Assembly: GCA_002702575.1 (NCBI GenBank)
Contig: PAAJ01000014.1
Location: 73,667-134,840 of the forward strand
Reading direction: 5' to 3'
DNA length: 61,174 nucleotides
DNA from: Phycisphaerae bacterium
GTDB lineage: Bacteria; Planctomycetota; Phycisphaerae; Phycisphaerales; SM1A02
In this document: positions 42,752 to 52,448 of the stretch, one piece after another
Position numbering within the stretch: position 1 is the stretch's first letter
Layout of the letters: every line of letters starts with the position of its first letter
The notes under the pieces: generated by a model
Database searches by the model: none
What the model was told of the DNA's origin: nothing
The model's input: only the letters and a program-made list of their open reading frames with translations
Translations under genes and position numbers: made by a program

Positions 42752-45493
42752 ATGAAGTCGTATTCAACACATGGCGCTGGAACCACACTTTCAATGCTGT
42801 TCTCCGGTCTCCTTCTGACCGGTTGTACAACAATGCATTCAGAGACGATCTCGTCACCTTCGCTGCAAGCGAACCAGTTCACGAGCAGTCAGCAGGCACA
42901 TGTCACGGTCGGAGTGGATGATCAGGACCGTGTCCTTGTCGCCTGGGACAGTCGTCGTCAGCAGGCTGGTCGGTATGGCGTGTATGGACGGTGGGCCGAT
43001 CTTTCCGGCCAGTTGATTGGAGATGAGTTCCCCATCAATCAGCATGTCGAAGGACATCAGAAACAGCCGAGTCTTGCGGTCGATCCAACTGGCGGGTTCT
43101 GGGTGGCCTGGACGAGTACCGGCCAGGACGGTCAGGCTGGTGGCATCGTTGCGCGCAACTTCGATGGAACATCCTGGCACTCCGAGCTCGCCGTGAACGA
43201 GCATCGCGCCGGACACCAGACCCAACCATCGCTCGCGGTCAATCAGGATGGTGTCCCGTTGTTCGCCTGGTTGACCCAGACATCTGAAGGCTATCGCGTC
43301 GCCGTTCGAGGCCTCGATGCCGCCACCATGTCATCGACCCCGGAGCGTCTGCTCGAATCAGTCGGCGAGGCAGCGTTGCCACGCGTGGTCTCCCTGCCCT
43401 GCGGACATTTCGCAGTTGTCTGGCAACTCACGACCGATCAACCCGATGGTCTGATGCTGCAGGTTGTCGATTCGACAGGTCGTCCGGTCCGTGCCGCGAC
43501 CAGGCTTGCCGGTCCAGGATGCATCGAGACGTCCATCGATCGACTGCCCGATGGCGCGATCGTGGCCTGGATGAATCCTGGAGCGGATCAGTACACCATC
43601 CAGACCCAGAAGCTCGATATCGAAGGACGTCCTGTTGGAATGCCGCAGGTCATCGAAGCAACTCGACAGACGGATGCCTGGATCAGTGGCGCTCATGTGG
43701 CTGCACAGCCCGATGGCAGCTGGACGGTCGTCTGGAACGAGGATCGTTCGACGGATGGCAAGCAACGAGTGCGACTGCAGGAATTCAATTCCACGGGTCA
43801 GCCGTTCGGTGAACCGCAATGGCTCGATCACTCACTGGATGCCGGACACAAGGTGGCTGTTGCGGCAACAACGCCAGCCATTGCCGTCTCGTCCTCCGGA
43901 CGCAGAGTCGTCGGCTTCACCGGCGTGGGGGCCGGGGAGGACACGTCGGCTGCGAACGTGATGATTCTCGATCCAGTAGTGGCCGACCATGCTGTCACGA
44001 CGGAGTCCACTGTTCCGGCGACGATGGTGGCGATGGTTCCAAGTCCACCAACCTTCGATCCCGATTTCATACCGCTTGATCCGATGCCACGACGTGCGGG
44101 CGCCGAGGATCATGATTTCGAAGGCATTACCAGCACCGGCTGGAATCCGCCCGATCCTGATATCGCAGTCGGCCCCGATCAGGTCGTGGAAGTCGTGAAC
44201 GGCGGCATTGCCGCCTACACCTTTGAGGGTACTCAGCTCTTCGAGCAGCCCATTGAGGGAGGTGGTGGCTTCTGGGGATCCGTCGGTGCGCCGGGTTTCG
44301 TCTTCGATCCTGAAGTCATCTGGGATCCACATGCCAGGCGGTTCGTTGCGATGGCCAACGCTCGATCAGGCTCGGATTCCTATTTTCTGCTGGCGGTTTC
44401 AGCGACGGACCAGGCAGATGGTCTCTGGCACAAGTATCTCCTCGACGTCTCCGATTTCGATTCCAACATCGATTCACCGAACCTGTCTGTTGATGATCGA
44501 TTCATCTATGTCTCGGCGGACTTCTTCAGTCCCGACAAGTATCTGATCCTGTGCATCAAGAAGGATCCTGCACTGGTCGGCGACCCCTTGACATGGAAGC
44601 AGCTGTCACTGTCAGGTGCGGGGAATCAATCGCTTGGCATGCCTGTCAGTTGGGATCCCGAAGTTCCGCAGTATCTCCTGCAGTCCTCCGAGGGAACTGC
44701 GAACGGTGTCGGTTTCAACGAGATTCGTCTTCATGCAATCGCCAATCCGGATCTCGATCCTGTTCTGCAGTCCATCGACATCCCTGTCGCGGTGTACTCC
44801 TATCCCACACAGCCGCCACAACAGGGCACGACTGACCGACCGTTCCTGTTCGAACCAAGGTTCTGGTCATGCATCCAAAGAGGTGGTTCCATCTGGGCGG
44901 TTCATCACGTGAACAATGACCGCGTCCGAGTGAGGTGGTATGAGATTCGATTGAATGGATGGCCCAACGGCTTCACGGCGCCATCAGTTGCTCAGTGGGG
45001 CGAAATCGATGCCGGTCAGGGAATCCATACCTATTTCCCAGCGATCACCGTCGATGCACTCGGCAATGCTGCGGTGACCTTCGCCCGCTCATCCGCCAAT
45101 GAGTACATCTCGATGTACACCGCCAAGCGTGCAGTCGATGACCCGGCCGGTTCGTTCCAGCCCATGCAGCTGGTCAAGGCGTCGAGTGCGCCTGATACCA
45201 GCGGACGATGGGGGGACTACGCCGGAGCTTCGCCTGATCCTGATGCGCAGGGCCGACTCTGGCTGGCCCATGAATGGACCAATGGTGGCGGCTGGCGTAC
45301 CTGGATCACCGAAGTCGAGTTCGATGTCTGTTCAGGTGATGTCAATGGGGACGGCACGGTGAGCGTGGATGACATCCTGCAAGTCATTGCGGCATTCGGC
45401 TCTTGCACCGGTTGCCCCGAGGACATGAATGGAGACGGTTTCGTCGGCGTGCTTGAGATCCTCACCATTCTCGATACCTGGGGCCCGTGCTGA
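42752..45493 (+). CDS. Surface lipoprotein with propeller-like repeats and C-terminal dockerin
   Basis: A 913-residue predicted lipoprotein with a perfect lipobox (LLTGC, cysteine 25). The first half has blade-like repeats (QPSLAVDPTGGFWVAWTSTG; QPSLAVNQDGVPLFAWLTQT; DGSWTVVWNEDRS), as in beta-propellers. The middle has DPDIAVGPDQVVEVVNGGI and DPEVIWDPHARRFVAMANA, seen in secreted proteins of unknown role. The end is a dockerin pair (GDVNGDGTVSVDDILQVIAA, DMNGDGFVGVLEILTILDTW). GAGGA lies 9 nt before ATG 42752, so I prefer it to ATGs at 42728 and 42743. Having both a lipid anchor and a dockerin is unusual. No catalytic motif seen. Confidence 0.82.
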   Translation: MKSYSTHGAGTTLSMLFSGLLLTGCTTMHSETISSPSLQANQFTSSQQAHVTVGVDDQDRVLVAWDSRRQQAGRYGVYGRWADLSGQLIGDEFPINQHVEGHQKQPSLAVDPTGGFWVAWTSTGQDGQAGGIVARNFDGTSWHSELAVNEHRAGHQTQPSLAVNQDGVPLFAWLTQTSEGYRVAVRGLDAATMSSTPERLLESVGEAALPRVVSLPCGHFAVVWQLTTDQPDGLMLQVVDSTGRPVRAATRLAGPGCIETSIDRLPDGAIVAWMNPGADQYTIQTQKLDIEGRPVGMPQVIEATRQTDAWISGAHVAAQPDGSWTVVWNEDRSTDGKQRVRLQEFNSTGQPFGEPQWLDHSLDAGHKVAVAATTPAIAVSSSGRRVVGFTGVGAGEDTSAANVMILDPVVADHAVTTESTVPATMVAMVPSPPTFDPDFIPLDPMPRRAGAEDHDFEGITSTGWNPPDPDIAVGPDQVVEVVNGGIAAYTFEGTQLFEQPIEGGGGFWGSVGAPGFVFDPEVIWDPHARRFVAMANARSGSDSYFLLAVSATDQADGLWHKYLLDVSDFDSNIDSPNLSVDDRFIYVSADFFSPDKYLILCIKKDPALVGDPLTWKQLSLSGAGNQSLGMPVSWDPEVPQYLLQSSEGTANGVGFNEIRLHAIANPDLDPVLQSIDIPVAVYSYPTQPPQQGTTDRPFLFEPRFWSCIQRGGSIWAVHHVNNDRVRVRWYEIRLNGWPNGFTAPSVAQWGEIDAGQGIHTYFPAITVDALGNAAVTFARSSANEYISMYTAKRAVDDPAGSFQPMQLVKASSAPDTSGRWGDYAGASPDPDAQGRLWLAHEWTNGGGWRTWITEVEFDVCSGDVNGDGTVSVDDILQVIAAFGSCTGCPEDMNGDGFVGVLEILTILDTWGPC

Positions 45494-45521
45494 GTCGGAA
45501 GTGTTTCTCATGGGTGCCGGA

Positions 45522-46076
45522 TCATGACTTCCACTTGATGTTGCAGCCGAGACTTGGTTTCTGTGCTGGATCGATTGGCGTCCCCGCAAGGAGGGCGTCC
45601 ATGGCCGAGCGGAGATCTCTACCGTCCACCGGGATCCCCGATTCCGGACGGCTGTCATCCAGTTGGCCACGGTAGACGAGCTCAAGGTCCTTGTTGAACA
45701 CGAAGAAGTCCGGTGTGCAGGCGGCGTCGTAGGCTCTGGCCACATCCTGCGTTTCGTCATACAGGTATGGGTAGGTCAGCCCCCATTCGGCCGCGGTCGC
45801 GGCCATCTTCTCCGGGCCATCCTGGGGGTAGTTTTCGACATCATTGCTGCTGATGGCCACGATGCCGATGCCTCGAGAAGGGTAGTCCTCTCCCAGTCTG
45901 GCCAGTTCCTCCGCGATGTGAACGACGAACGGACAGTGATTGCACATGAAGATCACGAGCAGGCCCTGCTCACCTCGGACGCTTTGCAGTGAATGCCGGA
46001 CGCCCAGCCCATCGGGCAAGGTGAAATCGGAGGCTCTGGTTCCCAGTGGTTGCATGGTGGATGGGGTGCGTGCCAT
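45522..46076 (-). CDS. Thioredoxin-fold protein (AhpC/TSA-like, CNHC)
   Basis: A 184-residue cytoplasmic thioredoxin-fold protein. FTLPDGLGVRHSLQ and LLVIFMCNHCPFVVHIAEEL give the CxxC redox site (CNHC), and VAISSNDVENYPQDGPEKM plus CTPDFFVFNKDLELVYRGQLDD (cis-Pro in TPDFF) complete the signature of the MCNHCPF peroxiredoxin-like family. No signal peptide. It is probably a thiol-disulfide reductase or peroxidase; partner unknown. It converges on the lipoprotein gene with 28 nt between stops. Confidence 0.9.
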   Translation of the reverse strand: MARTPSTMQPLGTRASDFTLPDGLGVRHSLQSVRGEQGLLVIFMCNHCPFVVHIAEELARLGEDYPSRGIGIVAISSNDVENYPQDGPEKMAATAAEWGLTYPYLYDETQDVARAYDAACTPDFFVFNKDLELVYRGQLDDSRPESGIPVDGRDLRSAMDALLAGTPIDPAQKPSLGCNIKWKS

Positions 46077-46231
46077 GGTGTTCTCTCCTGATTGCGTGCA
46101 ATTCCATTGAATTTCAGCAGGAATTACTTCGTGGCCATCGAGCGGACGTACGTTCTCAGCCCGCCATCAGGCTTGCATGATACGAATTCATGGCCGATGG
46201 GCAGTGCAGCTGAAGAGCAAGGAGGCTCGAA

Positions 46232-46837
46232 ATGATGTTGAAGACGTGTGTGCGATTGCTTTTGATTGTCGTTCTGTCTGCTGGAGCGAGTGCCCGGGCT
46301 GCGACCGTGGCCTCATGGACCTTTGATCAATTCGATGGTCAGCAGCGGCAGATCGAGTCGGATCAGGGATCGGGTCTGATCACGCTCGCGGAAGCGTGGG
46401 TCGAGGCCGGACTTTCCAATCCGAAAGGCACGGTCGTGAACTCGCCCAATGAGGTCCCTGAAGGCAGCGCAATGGGGCTTTCAGGGATGGCTCGCAATGG
46501 TCAGTTCTTCGAACTGAGTCTGCCGAAGTCCGGACATGGTGATCTGCACGTATCCGCAGCGCTCCGACGCAGCGCTTCCGGTTACACGGCCGTGATCATC
46601 TCCCGTTCCATCGATGGCGGGAAGACCTTTGAGGATCTGGAAGCCTGGGCGCCGACTGGAACATGGTCTCGTCATGCACTGGATCTTGGTCAAGTGCCGT
46701 CCGAAGGTCGCACCATCCTGAGATTCACGATGGATGGGGCGACTTCGGCCCGCGGGACCATCGCCTTTGACAACCTGATCGTTGCACGACAGGTATCACC
46801 ATCCGTCCGCAGGCGTGAAGCCGGCAGATCTGACTGA
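46232..46837 (+). CDS. Secreted protein of unknown function
   Basis: A 201-residue exported protein: signal peptide (LLLIVVLSAGASARA), then a concanavalin-like or jelly-roll beta domain (TVASWTFDQFDGQQ ... TILRFTMDGATSARGTIAFDNLIV), a pattern common in autotransporter-like or PEP-CTERM surface proteins. No dockerin and no PAPG sorting signal is present, so it would be released or bound by other means; it ends in a basic tail. AAGGAGG lies 6 nt before tandem ATGs. It is a single gene. Confidence 0.7.
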   Translation: MMLKTCVRLLLIVVLSAGASARAATVASWTFDQFDGQQRQIESDQGSGLITLAEAWVEAGLSNPKGTVVNSPNEVPEGSAMGLSGMARNGQFFELSLPKSGHGDLHVSAALRRSASGYTAVIISRSIDGGKTFEDLEAWAPTGTWSRHALDLGQVPSEGRTILRFTMDGATSARGTIAFDNLIVARQVSPSVRRREAGRSD

Positions 46838-46964
46838 GATTCCATGTTCGGATTCTTGAAGCACGCTCCCCGGCGGGTTGGATCACCCGTCGAGGGAGTC
46901 TGTCATGACGGATGGGCTCGTCCTGCTACCATGCCCGCCTGATTACCGAGAAGGACACTCACCC

Positions 46965-48167
46965 ATGAAGATCCATGAGTACCAGGCCAGGCAACTCCTG
47001 GCGGAAGCAGGCATTCCCGTTCCAGAGGGACACGTCGCGGAAACCGTCGAACAGGCCGTCGAAGCTGCCCAGGGCATCTTCGCCGAAGGTCACAAGATGG
47101 TCGTCGTCAAGGCGCAGGTCCATGCAGGTGGTCGTGGCAAGGCGGGTTTCGTGAAGGTCGTCGACTCGGTTGAAGCCGTGAAGGAATCGGCCACGTTCAT
47201 GCTGACCAACAAGATGGTGTCGGTCCAGACCGGTCCCGAGGGACTCGAGGTCAAGCGACTGCTGGTGGCGGCTGCCGTTGACATCGAGACGGAACTGTAT
47301 CTGGCCATCACCATGGACCGGGCCAATCGAACCAACACGTTGATTGCTTCGGCTGAAGGTGGTGTCGAGATCGAGACGGTCGCTCATGAGCGTCCTGATG
47401 CCATCATCAAGATGCCGACCCATCCGATTGATGGCCTGCAGGCATGGCAGGCTCGTCAGATCGCCTTTGCACTGGGTCTCAAGGGCAAGCAGATCGGGCA
47501 GGCAGCCAAGATCATGATGCAGTTGTCCAAGCTGCAGGTCCGGACGGATGCATCACTGGTTGAGATCAATCCACTCATCATCACGCCCAGCTGCGATCAG
47601 TACCCTGATGGTCAGGTCATGGCCATTGATGCCAAGTTCAACTTTGATGACAACGCCTTGTACCGTCAGAAGGAGATCCAGGGCTTCTACGACCCCTCGG
47701 AGGAGGACCCGGATGAACTTCGCGCTTCCAAGGCTGGTCTGAATTTCGTCGCGCTGGATGGCAACATCGGGTGCCTGGTCAATGGTGCGGGACTGGCCAT
47801 GAGCACGATGGACATCATCAAGCTCAATGGCGGCGATCCTGCCAACTTCCTCGATGTCGGTGGCGATGCTTCTCAGGAAGCGGTGACGGAGGCCTTCCGC
47901 ATCATCCTCGGTGAAAAGAAGGTTCAGGGCGTGCTGGTGAACATCTTCGGCGGCATCATGCAATGCGATCGAATCGCCAATGCGATCGTCGCGGCAGCTG
48001 AAGAAGTCGGCTTCAACGTGCCGCTCGTTGTCCGTCTTGAAGGAACCAACGTCGAGGCTGCCCGTGCGATTCTCGAAGAAGCGAAGTCCAGGTTGCCGAC
48101 CATGCAGACAGCTGATGATCTGGGTGATGCAGCACGCAAGGTGACCGCCATGGTCTCTGCTGCTTGA
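46965..48167 (+). CDS. sucC: Succinate-CoA ligase (ADP-forming) beta subunit
   Basis: A 400-residue SucC, the nucleotide- and succinate-binding subunit of succinyl-CoA synthetase in the TCA cycle. It begins [20 protein letters not shown], has [18 protein letters not shown] in the ATP-grasp domain, and the family signature [20 protein letters not shown]. Length is close to the standard 388. AAGGA lies about 11 nt before the ATG at 46965; the frame opens at 46878. sucD does not follow; an HAD hydrolase gene starts 3 nt after the stop. Confidence 0.96.
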   Translation: MKIHEYQARQLLAEAGIPVPEGHVAETVEQAVEAAQGIFAEGHKMVVVKAQVHAGGRGKAGFVKVVDSVEAVKESATFMLTNKMVSVQTGPEGLEVKRLLVAAAVDIETELYLAITMDRANRTNTLIASAEGGVEIETVAHERPDAIIKMPTHPIDGLQAWQARQIAFALGLKGKQIGQAAKIMMQLSKLQVRTDASLVEINPLIITPSCDQYPDGQVMAIDAKFNFDDNALYRQKEIQGFYDPSEEDPDELRASKAGLNFVALDGNIGCLVNGAGLAMSTMDIIKLNGGDPANFLDVGGDASQEAVTEAFRIILGEKKVQGVLVNIFGGIMQCDRIANAIVAAAEEVGFNVPLVVRLEGTNVEAARAILEEAKSRLPTMQTADDLGDAARKVTAMVSAA

Positions 48168-48170
48168 GGC

Positions 48171-48866
48171 ATGTCGGAGACTCTGATTCTTTTCGATATC
48201 GATGGCACGCTCATCCGGACTCATGGAGCGGGTGTGAGTGGTTTCGTCGAAGCTGGAATCCGCGTGTTCGGCGAGGATTTCTCACTCGATGACATGCCGC
48301 TCGGCGGGCAGCTGGATCCACTGATTCTGGAGCGGGCGCTTGGGCGTCTTGGCATGGTGCCGGATGACGTCAACCTTCGAGCCTTTCGGCATCATTACCA
48401 TGAGTGCCTCGAACGATTGTTCAAATCGGGCAACCATGAATCGATCGCGATGCCGGGTGTCCATGAGCTGATCTCACAACTGGAATCCCATGCTCATTTC
48501 GATCTCGGGCTTCTGACAGGGAACCTTGCCGAGACGGGCGAGCTCAAGCTGAGGGCAGCCGGCATCGAGATTGAACGATTCTGTATTCATGCTTGGGGTG
48601 ATGATGGTGAATCGCGTGATCATCTGCCACCGATTGCTCTGGAGCGTTGGCTCGAGCACCGTGGCATCGATCGTGATTTCGAACACACCGTCATCATCGG
48701 CGATACCATCCACGACGTGCAGTGTGCCAAGGCCAATGGTTGTCGAGTCCTCGCGGTCTGCACGGGTGCCGATGATCGGGGCATGCTGGAAAAGGCGGGG
48801 GCGGACCGGGTGGTCGATGATCTGTCCGATACATCCGACATCATGAACTGGCTTCTGAAGTCATGA
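48171..48866 (+). CDS. HAD-superfamily hydrolase (phosphatase)
   Basis: A 231-residue cytoplasmic HAD phosphatase: motif [10 protein letters not shown] (nucleophile and acid/base aspartates), motif II LLTGN, and motif [10 protein letters not shown], with an alpha-helical cap between I and II as in phosphoglycolate phosphatase-like members. Substrate not determinable. It begins 3 nt after sucC, and its stop overlaps the next start (ATGA), giving a sucC-HAD-DUF418 run. Confidence 0.9.
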   Translation: MSETLILFDIDGTLIRTHGAGVSGFVEAGIRVFGEDFSLDDMPLGGQLDPLILERALGRLGMVPDDVNLRAFRHHYHECLERLFKSGNHESIAMPGVHELISQLESHAHFDLGLLTGNLAETGELKLRAAGIEIERFCIHAWGDDGESRDHLPPIALERWLEHRGIDRDFEHTVIIGDTIHDVQCAKANGCRVLAVCTGADDRGMLEKAGADRVVDDLSDTSDIMNWLLKS

Positions 48867-50101
48867 GCAACAACGCGACTCTGCCACAGCAGCGAAACGA
48901 GACGATCGACGTCGTGAGGGGCGTCGCGCTTCTCGGCATTCTCGTCATGAACATTCAGACCTTCTCCATGCCGTTCGGGGCCTACTCCAATCCGAACGTG
49001 TGGGGAAATCTCGAAGGTCTCAACTACCTCATCTGGTACATGGGCGCGATGCTGGCTGATCAGAAGTTCATGACCATCTTCTCCATGCTCTTCGGTGCGG
49101 GTCTGATTCTGCTTGTCGAGCGATTGCAGGCTACGGGGCGCCCGGCGATCTCCGTCCATTACCGCCGCATGATCTGGTTGCTTGTCTTCGGGCTGGTGCA
49201 CGCCTACTGCATCTGGTACGGAGATATTCTCGTGAGCTACGCAATCTGCGGCATGTGGATCGTCTGGCTCAGGAAAGTGCCTGCCATCTTCCAATTGCTC
49301 ATCGGGTTGGTGCTGGTGGCGGTCGTCTCCGTTCTGATGGGGGGGTTGGGCGCATTGCTGTTGATGATGCCAGCAGAAGAATCCGCCGAGCTGCTTGCTC
49401 AGGGCATTGGAGCCTTCGGAGAGACCACGGATGAAGTGGCCGCTTTCCGGGGAAGCTGGTCCGAGCAGTTCAGCTACAGAACGCCACTGGCGCTGATGAT
49501 GCAGACGGAGCTGTTGTTCTTCTACAGTTTCTGGCGTGTATCCGGCCTCATGCTCATCGGCATGGCTTTGTACCGCTGGGGTGTGTTTACCGGCCGCTGC
49601 AGGACATCGGTCTATGCGATTCTGCTGGCCCTGGGCATCCTCATCGGCATCCCGCTCGTCTGGGCAGGCATCGAGCTTCGATGGGCCTACGACTGGGAAC
49701 AGATCCGATCAGAGTTTCTCTTCTTCCAGTTCAACTACTGGGGCAGTATTCCGGTCGCGCTCGGCTGGGTTGCCCTGGTCGTCCTGTTCGTGCGATCGGG
49801 CATGCTCGGATGGTTTCGGCATGCCCTGGCCTGTGTTGGCAGGATGGCCTTGAGCAACTATCTGCTCCAGAGCATCGTCTGCACCCTGATCTTCTATGGC
49901 CATGGGTTGGGAGCCTTCGGCAGCCTTGAGCGTACCGAGCAGTTTCTCGTAGTCCTGGGAGTGAGTCTGGCGCAACTCATCTGGTCTCCACTCTGGCTGA
50001 GCCTGTTCCAGTTCGGGCCGTTTGAATGGCTTTGGCGAACGCTCACGTACCTGTCGATTCAGCCCATGAGACGTCGTCCCCCGGTTGTCCCCGAAGGCTG
50101 A
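48863..50101 (+). CDS. DUF418 family membrane protein (YeiB-like)
   Basis: A 412-residue inner-membrane protein with about ten hydrophobic helices. ETIDVVRGVALLGILVMNIQ, FMTIFSMLFGAGL and GRMALSNYLLQSIVCTLIFY match the DUF418/YeiB family, related to membrane acyltransferases of the OpgC/acyl_transf_3 type. Actual activity is unknown. It is translationally coupled to the HAD hydrolase. Confidence 0.9.
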   Translation: MSNNATLPQQRNETIDVVRGVALLGILVMNIQTFSMPFGAYSNPNVWGNLEGLNYLIWYMGAMLADQKFMTIFSMLFGAGLILLVERLQATGRPAISVHYRRMIWLLVFGLVHAYCIWYGDILVSYAICGMWIVWLRKVPAIFQLLIGLVLVAVVSVLMGGLGALLLMMPAEESAELLAQGIGAFGETTDEVAAFRGSWSEQFSYRTPLALMMQTELLFFYSFWRVSGLMLIGMALYRWGVFTGRCRTSVYAILLALGILIGIPLVWAGIELRWAYDWEQIRSEFLFFQFNYWGSIPVALGWVALVVLFVRSGMLGWFRHALACVGRMALSNYLLQSIVCTLIFYGHGLGAFGSLERTEQFLVVLGVSLAQLIWSPLWLSLFQFGPFEWLWRTLTYLSIQPMRRRPPVVPEG

Positions 50102-50173
50102 TGCCTCCGACATGCGGCTGCTGATTGACCGTTACACTGACCATCCCGATCTGTCGGGAAACAGGGCCATGCC

Positions 50174-50911
50174 ATGAGTACTGATCTCGGAACCCTCTGC
50201 AGCGACTTCTACGTGAATCAGCGCATGTCGCTCACGATGGATCTTCCATCCGGTCGTGAGACCGTGCTGGACATGTTCGATCGTGTGCGTCGCGAGCTTC
50301 CCGGAATGAAGCGATTCCGTCGTTACGACGGCGAACTCGCCTTGGAGTCCCCTGATCAGGAAGGGCAGTACTGCTGGGTCGGACTCCGTCGCACCTCGGT
50401 TCGCAGCGGATGGGTGAACCCGCAGACGCTCGAAGAGGCCTATCGACTTCACCGGCTTCTTCTTGATACGGCTCCGTATTTCCTTTCGATCACGCCACTG
50501 GATGTCGAATCCATTGAACTGGTCTTCGGATTCGATCTTCACGCACACCGAAATCGCAATGAAGTCGTCTTCGATGCGCTGCTGTCCAATTCTCCGCTTG
50601 CGGCCCTGGTCGAATCCGGTCGTGAAGAGATGCTGGATGTCCAGCCGTTTCTGGGTCTCGCGCTGGATGAGTCGGCAAGGTTGCAGGCCAGTCTTGAAGT
50701 GAAAACGCGTGTCGGCCCGGCCGAACTGCAGTCCAAGCGGTGGGAAGATGAACCCATCAGCGTCTATCTCACGGTTCGACGGGAAGGACCGTTCGAGGAA
50801 ATCGAGCAGTTCAAGGAAACCTTCGGGATCCTTGCGGGGCACCTCGAACGACTGGCTGAAGAGCGGGTCATTCCCGGAATCATCGTCCCATTGCACAATG
50901 CGATTCTCTGA
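50174..50911 (+). CDS. Conserved hypothetical protein
   Basis: A 245-residue soluble protein with no signal peptide or membrane segment. It has an alternating alpha/beta pattern (VLDMFDRVRRELPGMKRFRR; YCWVGLRRTSVRSGWVNP; SIELVFGFDLHAHRNRNEVV) and no catalytic signature I know. I believe similar proteins occur in other planctomycetes but cannot name a family. AGGG lies about 7 nt before the ATG. It converges on the Gfo/Idh/MocA-like gene. Confidence 0.7.
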   Translation: MSTDLGTLCSDFYVNQRMSLTMDLPSGRETVLDMFDRVRRELPGMKRFRRYDGELALESPDQEGQYCWVGLRRTSVRSGWVNPQTLEEAYRLHRLLLDTAPYFLSITPLDVESIELVFGFDLHAHRNRNEVVFDALLSNSPLAALVESGREEMLDVQPFLGLALDESARLQASLEVKTRVGPAELQSKRWEDEPISVYLTVRREGPFEEIEQFKETFGILAGHLERLAEERVIPGIIVPLHNAIL

Positions 50912-50921
50912 AGCGCTGCGC

Positions 50922-50947
50922 GGCCTGAACCGTTCAGCCGTCAGGCC
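50922..50947. terminator. Inverted repeat between convergent genes
   Basis: GGCCTGA/TCAGGCC (7 bp, 12-nt loop) exactly fills the gap between two converging stop codons. Neither side has a T tract, so its efficiency as a terminator is doubtful. Confidence 0.35.
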
Positions 50948-51910
50948 CTAGAGGCGTTGCAGCATCTTCGCGATGCGGCCCGGATCCTCGACTTGACCGG
51001 TCACACAACTCAGGCGAACCGCCTCACAGAGGCAGAGTGTTTCAAAAGTTGAATCAACTTCATCAACCGGTTCTCGCTGCATCGCGATCCTCTTGAGATG
51101 ATGTCCGGCAACTTCACCGGCAGAAGGGATGTCAGTGGTCTGGCCGCGACCTGCATCCAGAATCTCACCTTCCGAGGACAGCCACTCGACGCCATCATCC
51201 GAGACGATGAGGCGGCCACCTTCACCCAGAATCGCAACACGCCTCGACCATTTGCCTCCACCCTCCGCGATGGAAACCGCGGCGGCGGAACAGTTGGGAT
51301 ATCGGAGCGATACGACGATGTGCCCGGTCAACGGCACTTTCGGATCACGTGGTGGCATGCCTTGGCCAGCTCTCGCGGCAAACAGATTGTCAGGCATGCC
51401 GAACAGGCCGTGAATCAGATCCATCGCATCGAACAGCAGGGAGGCGGACGTGACGCCGTCACTTCCTGCGATCATTTCAACATGCGCGCTCTGCAGCGAG
51501 CCGAAGGACTCGAGGATCTGTTCGGCGCCACGAAACGGGCGGCCATGTCTCATCAGAGGAATGAAGCGAGCTGTTCTGGAGCCGCTGTCTTCGGAAAAGA
51601 TGTCCTGGACAGCATCCGCCGGGGGGGTGGATGTGGCGACGGGTCTGGTGATGTCCCGGATGGTTCGCCGGATGTCCTCATCGAGGCAACCTGGTGCGAG
51701 GAGCCATGCCACGTCCCAGTCATCCCGGATCAATGCAGAACGAAGATCGTCGATCCGTTCGGCTCCAAGCGATTCCGCCAGGGAACGACCGTCTTCCGTT
51801 TCAGGACAGCCCGCGAGGTGGATAGACAGGCCTTCCACGTCGCCAGCAGCCCTGATCAGGTCCGCCTGGCCGCCCGTCGCCCAAATCAGGCATCGTGTGG
51901 CATCGCTCAT
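50948..51910 (-). CDS. Gfo/Idh/MocA-like protein, possibly non-catalytic
   Basis: A 320-residue protein. The N-terminus resembles a Rossmann fold (CLIWATGGQADLIRAAGDVE; AWLLAPGCLDEDIRR; RPVATSTPPADAV). The C-terminal part has HIVVSLRYPNCSAAAVSIAEGG and VAILGEGGRLIVSDDGVEWL, like Gfo/Idh/MocA dehydrogenases. The usual glycine-rich GxGxxG and the catalytic EKP motif are absent, so it may not be an active oxidoreductase. ATG 51910 was chosen; the frame runs to 52039 only by passing through RNase P RNA. It is divergent from rnpB. Confidence 0.6.
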   Translation of the reverse strand: MSDATRCLIWATGGQADLIRAAGDVEGLSIHLAGCPETEDGRSLAESLGAERIDDLRSALIRDDWDVAWLLAPGCLDEDIRRTIRDITRPVATSTPPADAVQDIFSEDSGSRTARFIPLMRHGRPFRGAEQILESFGSLQSAHVEMIAGSDGVTSASLLFDAMDLIHGLFGMPDNLFAARAGQGMPPRDPKVPLTGHIVVSLRYPNCSAAAVSIAEGGGKWSRRVAILGEGGRLIVSDDGVEWLSSEGEILDAGRGQTTDIPSAGEVAGHHLKRIAMQREPVDEVDSTFETLCLCEAVRLSCVTGQVEDPGRIAKMLQRL

Positions 51911-51955
51911 GTCTGGGATTGTAAACGCCTCGGCTGGCGGGAGTCGTAGAGGAGA

Positions 51956-51961
51956 TATAAT
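51956..51961 (+). promoter_or_regulatory. -10 element of the RNase P RNA gene
   Basis: A consensus TATAAT, 6 nt before the first base of the P1 helix. The -35 region 17 nt upstream (GCTGGC) is poor. Confidence 0.7.
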
Positions 51962-51967
51962 GATGCT

Positions 51968-52373
<406 letters not shown>

Positions 52374-52386
52374 GGACGATTACGAA

Positions 52387-52425
52387 CGCGGGGCGAACCG
52401 AAAGGTTCGCCCCGCGGCTCTTTTT
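52387..52425 (+). terminator. Intrinsic terminator of rnpB
   Basis: A perfect 13-bp stem (CGCGGGGCGAACC / GGTTCGCCCCGCG) with a GAAA tetraloop, followed by GCTCTTTTT. It lies 14 nt past the RNase P RNA and just before the convergent M28 peptidase stop. Confidence 0.93.
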
Positions 52426-52448
52426 GATGATTCATGAGATCGAGGGGC

